From Ilumatobacteraceae bacterium (GTDB lineage: Bacteria; Actinomycetota; Acidimicrobiia; Acidimicrobiales; Ilumatobacteraceae): a stretch of 64,000 nt of DNA. The position numbers and the translations under genes are program-made. This document shows, piece after piece, positions 57,037 through 64,000 of the stretch (the first letter of the stretch is position 1; each line of letters opens with the position of its first letter). The stretch spans positions 1 to 64,000 of the forward strand of contig JALHOG010000023.1 of assembly GCA_022843125.1 (NCBI GenBank), read 5' to 3'. Under the pieces are notes generated by a model, which saw only the letters and a list, made by a program, of their open reading frames with translations, made no database searches and had not been told where the DNA came from.

Positions 57037-59763
57037 GTGGACCTGGTGGGGCGGCGGCATGAACTGGAGCTGATCGGTGATGCATTCGCGCGCACTGCCG
57101 GGGGTCGCCGGACCGTCGTGTCGATCCGCGGCGAGGCAGGCATCGGCAAGACGTGTTTGACCGCTGCGTTGGCCGAGACGGCGGTGCGCCAAGGTGCGAC
57201 GGTGATCACCTCAGCCGCGACGGAGGTCGAGGCCGAACTCGGCTGGGCGGGTCTGGCCAGTTTGCTGCGCGCGATCGATCCGGCGGTGCTCGACGCCCTG
57301 CCCGAGTGGCACGCCGAGGCGCTCGGTGCGGCGACCGGTCACCGGCCCCGCGCCGGGCTCGAGCCAGGAGCGGTCGCCGCCGCCCTCGCCGCATTGCTCC
57401 AGTCGATGGTGTCGAGCGACCCGTGCGTGATCGTCATCGACGACCTGCAGTGGCTCGATCACGCGTCGGCGAGCGCTGTCACCTTCGCGCTGCGTCACCT
57501 CACCGACCGACCGATCCTCTTCGCCTTCGCAGCTCGTCCGGTGACCGTCGCGATCGATCTCGCGCGCCTGGGCGGGGACGATCTCGTCGTGATCGAGCCG
57601 TCTCCGCTGTCACTCGCAGGCACTCGTGTGTTGCTGGCGGGCGTCGGCGTACGGCTCGGCCGCGTCGATCTGGTTCGGGTGCAGGAGGCGACCGGCGGGA
57701 ACCCGCTGCACGTCACCGAGACGGCCCGCCTGCTGCGAGCGGGCGGCGCGATCGCCGACGCACTGCTCCCGAACTCGCTCCGCGAGATCATCGATGCCGA
57801 CCTCCGGCGGCTACCCGACGAGCACGTCGACGTGCTCGCGGCAGCAGCGCTGATGCCACAACCGAACGTCGAGTTGTTGCTGCATCTGTTCGCCGAAGAA
57901 CGGGTTGAACGGGCGCTCAGCGCGGCCGAGTCGCTCGAGGTGGTGCGCGTCGGCGATCGCGACGAGGCGATCGTGTTCCGGCATCCCCTGCTGCGGTCGG
58001 GGCTCGCCGACCGGCTCACGACAATCGAACGCCGTCGCCTCCACGGGCGCTGTGCTGAGCTCGACGTGCCGACCGCCATCCGAGCCTTCCATCTCGGCGC
58101 GTCGATATCGGGCACCGACCCGGAGGCGGCCGATCACCTCGAGCGGGCCGCCGATGACGCCAGCGACCGCGGCTTGCCCGACGCCGCGCTCGCGCACGCT
58201 GAGGCGGCGCTTGCCGCGACCGACCCCGGGGATCACGCTGCGCGTCGCCGCCGGGCGCTGCTGTCGGCTTCGCTCGCGCTCGATGCCGGCGAGCCGCGCC
58301 GCAGCGACGAGCTGATCGGTCCGTGGCTGGCCGAGCTCGATGCGCTCGTCGCGGCCGGAGAGCCGCTGCCCGACGACGCGCTCGACGTGCTGATCAACGC
58401 GGCGGTCTCGACGGCTCACGTGCGTGGGGCACGGACGGCACAGCCACTGTTCGAACGGGCGCTCGAGTTGGCGCCGGTCGGCTCCGCGAAGCGCGCCAAG
58501 GCTGCGAGCAGCCTCGCGCTCGTTCTCCTGTACAGCGACGTCAACCGGTCGTCGGCGTTCGTCGCCCAGGCGCTCGCCGAAGCGCGCGCCTCAGGGGACG
58601 AACGGCTGGAGCAGGAGTTGGCGGCTGCGCTCGACATGACGCTCGTGCTCACCGGGCATCCGGTCGATCCATTCGTCGACGATCTGGCGACCGTCGCGAA
58701 CGTGTCGATCCTGATCGACCGCTTGTCGATCGCTGTGTGGACCGACGATCACGCTCGCGCTGCGGCGATCCTCGCGGAGGCGTTGCGGCGCCTCGCCGAA
58801 TCGCAGAGCGCCACCCACGAGCACAACATCCTGCTCCAGGCGTTGGACCTGCGGACGCGGCTGGGGCAGCTCGACGAGGCCGCCGACCTCGCCGAGCGCG
58901 CCTGGCTCCTGGCCGAGGACGTCGAGTCGGCGATCGGCCGATCATCTGACATCGTCGTGATCGCGATCCTCCGCGGTGACCGCGACTCGGCCGAGCGGCA
59001 CCTCGCGCTGATCGATGACGTGCCCCCCGAGCAGGAGCCGATCGTGGTGGGCCAGATCCGACACGCGTTCGGCGTTGCGGCGCTGGCGGCCGGCGACGTG
59101 TCAGGTGCCGTCGACCACCTGCGGACGGCCGCAGCCGCGTTCGACGAGGCGGGCGTGGTCGAGGTCGGGACGATTCCGATCGCGTCTCGACTCGTCGAGG
59201 CGTTGGTGCTCGGCGACCACATCGACGAGGCGGAGCAGGTCGCCACCGAGCTCGTCAGGCTGGCCGAGCGATCGGGGCGCAAGCGGGCAGCGGCCGAGGC
59301 CGCTCGCGCCCTGGGAACCGTGCGAGCGGCGCAGGGTGATCTCGCCGCAGCCGCGGAGCTCGTGCAGGATGCGATCGTCTCGTTCGACGCACTCGGAATG
59401 CCGCTCGAACGGGTGCAGACGCTGGTGCTCGCAGCGAGCGTCGCGCGACGCCAGCGACGCCGTGGCGCCGCGCGCGCTGCGCTGGAAGACGCACGGGCCG
59501 AAGCCGTGCGGTGCGGTGCGCACGGCCTGCTGCCACGGATCGACACCGAGCGGGAGCGCTTGGGGACGCGGGTCGCCGACGGCGAGCTGACTCTGACCGA
59601 ACGGCAGATCGTCGAGCTCGTCGCGCGCGGCCGCAGCAACGCCGAGATCGCCGCCGAACTCCATCTGAGTGTGCGCACCGTCGAGTCGAATCTGACTCGC
59701 GTCTACCGCAAGCAGGGCATTCGCGGTCGGTCCGAGTTGATCTCGCGTCACATCGCCCGGTGA
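57037..59763 (+). CDS. LAL-family (large ATP-binding) LuxR regulator
   Basis: 908 aa. An N-terminal P-loop ATPase (Walker A GEAGIGKTCL near residue 32-41, Walker B VIVIDDLQWLD), a long TPR-like helical middle and a C-terminal LuxR HTH (LTLTERQIVELVARGRSNAEIAAELHLSVRTVESNLTRVYRKQGI). MalT-like regulators of this class respond to small ligands. The GTG start fits the -10 box at 57023. It is followed by a small pair of genes that includes another LuxR-type HTH protein. Confidence 0.92.
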   Translation: MDLVGRRHELELIGDAFARTAGGRRTVVSIRGEAGIGKTCLTAALAETAVRQGATVITSAATEVEAELGWAGLASLLRAIDPAVLDALPEWHAEALGAATGHRPRAGLEPGAVAAALAALLQSMVSSDPCVIVIDDLQWLDHASASAVTFALRHLTDRPILFAFAARPVTVAIDLARLGGDDLVVIEPSPLSLAGTRVLLAGVGVRLGRVDLVRVQEATGGNPLHVTETARLLRAGGAIADALLPNSLREIIDADLRRLPDEHVDVLAAAALMPQPNVELLLHLFAEERVERALSAAESLEVVRVGDRDEAIVFRHPLLRSGLADRLTTIERRRLHGRCAELDVPTAIRAFHLGASISGTDPEAADHLERAADDASDRGLPDAALAHAEAALAATDPGDHAARRRRALLSASLALDAGEPRRSDELIGPWLAELDALVAAGEPLPDDALDVLINAAVSTAHVRGARTAQPLFERALELAPVGSAKRAKAASSLALVLLYSDVNRSSAFVAQALAEARASGDERLEQELAAALDMTLVLTGHPVDPFVDDLATVANVSILIDRLSIAVWTDDHARAAAILAEALRRLAESQSATHEHNILLQALDLRTRLGQLDEAADLAERAWLLAEDVESAIGRSSDIVVIAILRGDRDSAERHLALIDDVPPEQEPIVVGQIRHAFGVAALAAGDVSGAVDHLRTAAAAFDEAGVVEVGTIPIASRLVEALVLGDHIDEAEQVATELVRLAERSGRKRAAAEAARALGTVRAAQGDLAAAAELVQDAIVSFDALGMPLERVQTLVLAASVARRQRRRGAARAALEDARAEAVRCGAHGLLPRIDTERERLGTRVADGELTLTERQIVELVARGRSNAEIAAELHLSVRTVESNLTRVYRKQGIRGRSELISRHIAR

Positions 59764-59849
59764 CCGACGTTCACCGACGGACAACGTGGCCACGGGTGCG
59801 CGTGGTTTCCCCGATGCCAGGCTCGTGATCGAACGCCGACGATGACCGG

Positions 59850-60116
59850 ATGGACGTCTTCGTGGTCGAACGCTTCCTCGTCGGCTGGTCGGCCGGCGAG
59901 ATCGACGAGATGATCGAGCGGTGCGCACAATCCGAGCCGGCATTCGCCCGCTGTGGGGTGCATCACGTGGAGTCGATCGTGATCCCGGGCGACGAGACCT
60001 GCCTGTCGGTGTTCACCGGCCCCGATGCCGGCACGGTGCTCGCCGCGAACGTCGACCTCGACCTGCCCGCTGGCCGAGTCCTCGCGGCGGTCGCCCATCG
60101 GGAGCCGCAGACATGA
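59850..60116 (+). CDS. Small DUF4242-like protein
   Basis: 88 aa; MDVFVVERFLVGWSAGEIDEMIERC and SIVIPGDETCLSVFTGPDAG resemble the DUF4242 (SCO4226-type) ferredoxin-like fold. GACGAT lies 6 nt before the ATG, a leaderless pattern. Its stop overlaps the following HTH gene (ATGA), so the two are co-translated and may act together; the small protein could be a ligand-binding subunit. Confidence 0.68.
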   Translation: MDVFVVERFLVGWSAGEIDEMIERCAQSEPAFARCGVHHVESIVIPGDETCLSVFTGPDAGTVLAANVDLDLPAGRVLAAVAHREPQT

Positions 60117-60400
60117 CGATGCTCGCGACGATGTCGGCCGTTCGTGACGACCGGCCGTTCGACGGCACCCCGCTCGCCGGTCTGTCGAACCGCGAACTCC
60201 AGGTGCTCGCCGAGGTGGCGCGTGCCCGATCGAACGCCGCCATCGCCGCCGTCCTCTTCATCTCGGAACGCTCGGTCGAGAAGCACGTCGCCGCGATCCT
60301 CATGAAGCTGGGGATCGCCGACGACGGAACGACGAATCGCCGTGTCTCCGCCGCATTGACGTACCTCAGCATCGTGCATCCGCTGTCGAACGCGGGATGA
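60113..60400 (+). CDS. Stand-alone LuxR-type HTH protein
   Basis: 95 aa. After a short N-terminus, LAGLSNRELQVLAEVARARSNAAIAAVLFISERSVEKHVAAILMKLGI is a complete LuxR/GerE helix-turn-helix with no attached receiver or ATPase. It overlaps the DUF4242-like gene by 4 bp. It may bind DNA as a dimer with a separate sensor, possibly the small upstream protein. Confidence 0.82.
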   Translation: MTMLATMSAVRDDRPFDGTPLAGLSNRELQVLAEVARARSNAAIAAVLFISERSVEKHVAAILMKLGIADDGTTNRRVSAALTYLSIVHPLSNAG

Positions 60401-60406
60401 ACCCGA

Positions 60407-61125
60407 TCAACTCGCTGTGAACGTGGCGCTGATCGTGTCGACCGAGCCGTCGAGGAAGACGATCCGTGCCGTCACGGTGCGGGTACCCGGAGTGAACCGG
60501 ACCAGCGCCGCCTGACCGGTGCCGGTGGTGCCGCCGAAGTCGTAGGGGGCGAAGCGCTCACTACGCACCCAGCGCCCGTCGATGCGGAAATCGATCCGAC
60601 GGATGGCCGGCTCGGTCGGCACGTACACCGCCGCCGGGCCAGTGACCGTCGACCCGTTGAGCGGGATCGCACCGGCGCGGTTCGCCTGGGTCGACACCAG
60701 CAGCTGGCGGGTCGCCGGCCTCTGGTTGTCGACGACGAACGTCGACGTCACGATCTCGGTCTGGCCGTTGCGCAGCACCACCCGCGCGGTGATCGTGTGG
60801 GTGCCGTCGGCGAGGTTGCGGGTGGAGAACAGCTGCGCCACGCTGCCGGTCCGACCGACGCCCATTGGAAGTTGACGAGCGGTGCGAGGTCGACACCGGC
60901 GACTTCGGTCACCGACGGGTTGGTGACCGTCACGCCGCCGGTGGCGACACCGGTCGGGTCGACGTTGATCACCGTCGGCGTGGCGAGCGACCCGGGCAGC
61001 GGGTCGAGGAAGGTGCCCGCCGCGCCGGCGGGACCGGTCCCGCCGGTGACGGCGATCGGCACCGCCGACAGTCCGAGTGCCAGGAGCACGAGTGAGGAAC
61101 GAGTGCGAGGCCGCCGCCGGGCCAT
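60407..61125 (-). pseudogene. Secreted Ig-like domain gene with frameshift
   Basis: Two overlapping frames together make one protein: a signal peptide (SLVLLALGLSAVPIAVTGGTGPAGA) and N-terminal part in the frame from 61125, which ends near VNFQWASVG, and the continuation VGRTGSVAQLFSTRNLADGTHTITARVVLRNGQ in the other frame to the stop at 60407. The break lies around 60850-60875. Repeated beta strands indicate tandem Ig-like modules. It is either a real frameshift or a sequencing error; the two halves retain full coding character. Confidence 0.6.
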
Positions 61126-61214
61126 GACCCGGTTCTAGAACACGTGGCCGGCGCCTGTCATTGGTGCCACCACCACTTCGTCGTGCAAGAGCGCGACGCC
61201 GGCGCCGCGCACGT

Positions 61215-62060
61215 TCATCCGGATGAGTCGATGTCGTCCCAGCGTTCGATCGTCTGCGCCAGCCAGAGGCCGGCGAAGAGCAGGATCTCCACCACCTCGA
61301 GCCAGAACACCGATGTGTTCCACACCGGCAGCACGTCGGCGATCCACTCGCTGAACGCCTTCCACGCGAGGACGACGACGGCGGCCGCAGCCATGGCGAT
61401 CGTCACGAACCGGTAGACCGAGCGGAATCTGCCGGCGTCGTGTCGTTGCCAGTTCCGGAGGGCGACCACACCGAAGCACACGAACATCGGGATGGCAGCG
61501 ACGTAGTGGAGGTGCGATCGCGAGGCGTCCCACGTGAGGAAGGCCACGCCGATCCCGACGACGATCGCGGTGTACACGAGGAGCGCCCGCCAGAGCGCTC
61601 GCCGTTTCACCGGGTCGGCCTGCACATCACTCGGCCACTTCCACAGCACGACCAACGCGACGAGCCCGACGACGAGGAGCGCACCGACGTTGTTGCGCAC
61701 GTTCGCCACGAGCGGTTCGGGGAGTTCGTCGAACCCCTGCGGTGCGACGGGGACGAGCGCCACCACGGGCGCGAGCATCCCGGCGATGTTGAGCCACAGC
61801 TCCTCGTCGTCGGTGCCGCGCACGACCAGCACGCTCATCCCGATCGCGATCAGCGTCCCGACGAACACCGCCTCGGTCGTGGTGTGCACGTACGCGCTGA
61901 TCGAGCCCAGCACCGCCCAGTCGTCGCGCCACACCGTGAACAGGATCGACACGGCCAGCAGGCCGAGCGCTCCGAACAGCGCGACCCGCAACGTCCGGTA
62001 CGTCACCAACGCCTGGGCCGCAACCCGCTGTAACCCCTGTACGCCGACGTCGTTGTTCAT
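61215..62060 (-). CDS. Multi-pass membrane protein, function unknown
   Basis: 281 aa with about eight membrane helices distributed over its length (for example LFGALGLLAVSILFTVW, GTLIAIGMSVLVV, ALLVVGLVALVVLW, IPMFVCFGVVAL, EVVEILLFAGLWLAQTI). No family is recognised. It lies downstream of the larger membrane-associated gene at 62120, 59 bp apart on the same strand, probably one operon. Confidence 0.7.
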   Translation of the reverse strand: MNNDVGVQGLQRVAAQALVTYRTLRVALFGALGLLAVSILFTVWRDDWAVLGSISAYVHTTTEAVFVGTLIAIGMSVLVVRGTDDEELWLNIAGMLAPVVALVPVAPQGFDELPEPLVANVRNNVGALLVVGLVALVVLWKWPSDVQADPVKRRALWRALLVYTAIVVGIGVAFLTWDASRSHLHYVAAIPMFVCFGVVALRNWQRHDAGRFRSVYRFVTIAMAAAAVVVLAWKAFSEWIADVLPVWNTSVFWLEVVEILLFAGLWLAQTIERWDDIDSSG

Positions 62061-62119
62061 CCCGTCGCCACTGTGGACATGCCTGCGTGGCGACGCAAGC
62101 CCACGTTCGCCCTCACTCG

Positions 62120-63238
62120 TCAGACGCGCGTGTCGTCGGCCCCGGGTGCCGCCGCCGAGAGGATCTCGTCGGCGCGGGCATCGACGTATCGGGTGACCGC
62201 CTGCTGACCGGCGCCGAGCACGATCGCGAGGAGCACGACACCCGGCCATGTCGTCGGGCTGGCTCCCTCGATGGCCCCGGCGTTCGCGATCGCGAATCCG
62301 GTGAGCGCGACCACCGGGCCGAAGCTCAGCTTCAGCAGGGCCTGTTGGAGCGGCAGATTGAACGGGCCGAAGTCGGACGGTGTCTTCGACATCGCGGGGA
62401 TCGCGGTGAACAGTGCGCCCACGGCGCCGAGCATCATCACGATCACGAGGAACCGCCATGGGGCGACGTCGGGAATCTTCTTGCCGTCGACCGTGTCGAA
62501 CGGCCCGTCGAGCAAGCTGACACCCCCGAGCCACCGTTGCAGCAGCACCACGATGGCTGCGAAGGCCACGGTGAAGCACGACGCGAGCAGCACGCGGTTG
62601 CGCAGGAAGCGTGCCTCCTGGTTGGTGCGGTCGGCCTCGGCGTGCGCGCCGCGCAGCACCTCGACGATGGCCGAACGCATGCCCGCGACCTGCGTGGGCG
62701 GCTGGGTCTTGGTGGCTTCGAGGCGGAGCGCTTCGAGGTGGAGCAACCGCTTGTCGTCGGCCTTGAGATACGAACCGGCATGCGCGACGGCGCGTGCGGC
62801 TCGTGCGACGAGCTCGCCGTCGGGCAGCAGGTCGACCGTGCGCTCTGCCACCTCGCGCAGGGCCGCCCAGGCGCGCTCGACCTCGGTGCCCCACCACCAC
62901 TTGCGGAGCCCCACGGGGGCGTGGCACGCGACACCCGCATCATCGAGGAGCTGGTAGAGCGCTGTGCGCTCGGCATCCTTGTCGCCGGTCAGGGGAAGCC
63001 GCGCGAGATCGTCGTACAGCATCAGGCGGCGGCGGTGCACCGTCGCCCGCCACGGTGCCGAGTGCATCCACTCCTTCGGCAGCTCGAGATGCCATCCGGG
63101 ACTGCCCGGTTCCTCCACCGGGCTCGACGGATCGGGCGCGCCGATCCGCTCCGTGAGGAGAACATCCACGTCCGCGTAGCCCAACTCGCTGTGCACCGTG
63201 ATGATCTGGGTCCGTGTCGGGTCGTCAGTCGTACTCAT
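62120..63238 (-). CDS. Helical membrane protein, function unknown
   Basis: 372 aa. A cytoplasmic N-terminal half rich in helices and Trp (LRKWWWGTEVERAWAALREVAERTVDLLP, about 115-143) is followed by four or five membrane helices (about 225-345) and a short tail. The ATG at 63238 has an excellent Shine-Dalgarno sequence (AGGAGGTG, 5 nt upstream), unlike the leaderless promoters elsewhere. No known family. Probably co-transcribed with the 61215 gene. Confidence 0.75.
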   Translation of the reverse strand: MSTTDDPTRTQIITVHSELGYADVDVLLTERIGAPDPSSPVEEPGSPGWHLELPKEWMHSAPWRATVHRRRLMLYDDLARLPLTGDKDAERTALYQLLDDAGVACHAPVGLRKWWWGTEVERAWAALREVAERTVDLLPDGELVARAARAVAHAGSYLKADDKRLLHLEALRLEATKTQPPTQVAGMRSAIVEVLRGAHAEADRTNQEARFLRNRVLLASCFTVAFAAIVVLLQRWLGGVSLLDGPFDTVDGKKIPDVAPWRFLVIVMMLGAVGALFTAIPAMSKTPSDFGPFNLPLQQALLKLSFGPVVALTGFAIANAGAIEGASPTTWPGVVLLAIVLGAGQQAVTRYVDARADEILSAAAPGADDTRV

Positions 63239-63635
63239 CAGAGCACCTCCTGTTCGAAACCGTGTACCGGTCACCGATGTCTCGATCGTCCGACCGGGAG
63301 GGGCGCCACAAGTAGGGCCGGATGCCCCATGAGGTGTTATCGCGACCACGTGAGGACCGTCCGCGGACACGCGACCGTGACAGCGTCCAACGTGACTGCA
63401 CCACCCCGTCACTCGGCTGGGTCGCGCGTGCGCGACCGACACGATCACCACGGTCGAGTGCAACAACCCCGTCCCGAGCATCGTCCGCGGCTGTGCCCGA
63501 CGCGCTGCACGCGTCCGCGGCCACGCGGCCGGGGACCGAGCCCGGTCCCTGGTTCACGGTCGCGGCAAGTCGGCGCAGCGGGTCCTGACGACGCGCTATT
63601 GTCCCGCCACTTCGCGGACCAGCAAGGGGCACGAG
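63239..63635. other. Intergenic region, no gene seen
   Basis: 397 bp between divergent genes. It contains a TATTGT -10 box for the 63636 gene, but no ORF with coding character is supported. Confidence 0.45.
63597..63602 (+). promoter_or_regulatory. -10 box for the 63636 gene
   Basis: TATTGT lies about 33 nt before the ATG; the leader includes AAGGGG as a ribosome-binding site. Confidence 0.42.
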
Positions 63636-64000
63636 ATGGCGACGATCGATTTCGGACGGACACGGTGGGCGGCGATCGGCGCAGCGGTCGCCGTCTCGCT
63701 CGGCGCAAGCGGTCTCCTCACCGCGTCGGCGGCCACCAGCAGCGGTGAACGCGCCGTGTTCGTCCCGATCACACCGTGCCGCATCATGGACACCCGGCCC
63801 GGCGCCGACAACCGCGGACCGCGCACCTCACCGCTCGGCGGCGGCGACACCCACACGATCCCCGTGTTCGGCACCAACGGCGACTGCACGATCCCCGCCG
63901 ACGCGGCCGGCGTGTCGATGAACGTCACGTCGCTCAATGCCACCAGCGCGTCGTTCCTCACCATCTTCCCCGCCGGCGTCACCCGGCCGACCGCATCGAG
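63636..64000 (+). CDS. Secreted protein with LNVTxV repeat domain (partial, 3' end outside window)
   Basis: 121 codons with no stop before the window end. A signal peptide (AAIGAAVAVSLGASGLLTASAA) is followed by FVPITPCRIMDTRPGADNRGP and AAGVSMNVTSLNATSASFLTIFPAG, the same domain found twice in the subtilisin at 49549. The ATG at 63636 has AAGGGG 6 nt upstream. Further repeats or an enzyme domain may follow beyond the window. Confidence 0.85.
   Translation, partial: MATIDFGRTRWAAIGAAVAVSLGASGLLTASAATSSGERAVFVPITPCRIMDTRPGADNRGPRTSPLGGGDTHTIPVFGTNGDCTIPADAAGVSMNVTSLNATSASFLTIFPAGVTRPTAS

Noticed and set aside
1-64000. tRNA, rRNA, riboswitch or tmRNA genes
   Set aside because: No cloverleaf, rRNA-like or known riboswitch sequence was recognised by eye; a covariance search would be needed to exclude small RNAs.

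Overview
The window reads as chromosomal DNA of a high-GC actinobacterium. Long antisense open frames, strong GC3 codon use, GTG starts, many lipoproteins with Pro/Thr linkers, F420-type luciferase-like oxidoreductases and DUF1876/DUF2510/DUF2207 proteins all point that way. A recurring secreted domain (a LVPxRLLxTRPG opening, then an LNVTxVxPxxxGFLTVFP core) suggests Acidimicrobiia, perhaps an Ilumatobacter relative; this is inference from family distribution. No rRNA, tRNA, IS element or CRISPR array was seen.

Layout. 1-17 kb: the end of dnaX, then recR, an MBL-fold hydrolase, a luciferase-like oxidoreductase, a DUF2207 membrane protein, a cupin, an orphan Pycsar-type (PycTM) membrane protein, two tandem secreted esterase paralogues (one without its nucleophile serine), a glycogen phosphorylase, a putative double-nuclease fusion, a DUF2510 protein and guanine deaminase. 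17.2-38.4 kb: thirteen minus-strand genes, mostly overlapping or nearly abutting, that form a type VII secretion-like locus. It holds a 1413-aa EccC/EssC-type ATPase, FHA proteins, a Mog1/PsbP-like protein, a T7SS-signal substrate, two WXG100-type proteins, a PP2C phosphatase, a membrane protein with triplicated Thr-containing repeats, a transglutaminase-like protein without catalytic Cys/His, a DUF58 protein, a MoxR ATPase and a 2159-aa cell-surface Ig/FN3 protein. 38.6-49 kb: signalling genes: a transmembrane Ser/Thr kinase, an FHA-HTH regulator, an orphan solute-binding lipoprotein, a response regulator and histidine kinase, and a large SARP/STAND-like regulator. ATGTAC-type inverted repeats lie in three of the promoter regions. 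49-64 kb: a subtilisin with a perfectly duplicated 360-bp domain, a cobalt-type nitrile hydratase operon, an ECF sigma factor fused to a zinc-finger, a membrane segment and an extracellular domain, a LAL-type LuxR regulator, two broken genes, a membrane-protein pair and the start of another secreted repeat protein.

How the parts may work together. The kinase (38603) and PP2C phosphatase (25945) could write and erase phosphothreonine. The FHA domains (in the ATPase, 21409, 24698 and 40027) could read it, and the repeated Thr motifs of the 26750 protein are candidate ligands. MoxR and DUF58 often act as a chaperone pair, and the giant Ig/FN3 protein and WXG100/T7SS-signal proteins are the likely surface or secreted clients. 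Single-gene promoters often show a TANNNT-like -10 box 6-9 nt before the start codon, which suggests widespread leaderless transcription, whereas genes inside operons carry Shine-Dalgarno sequences or overlap their neighbours.
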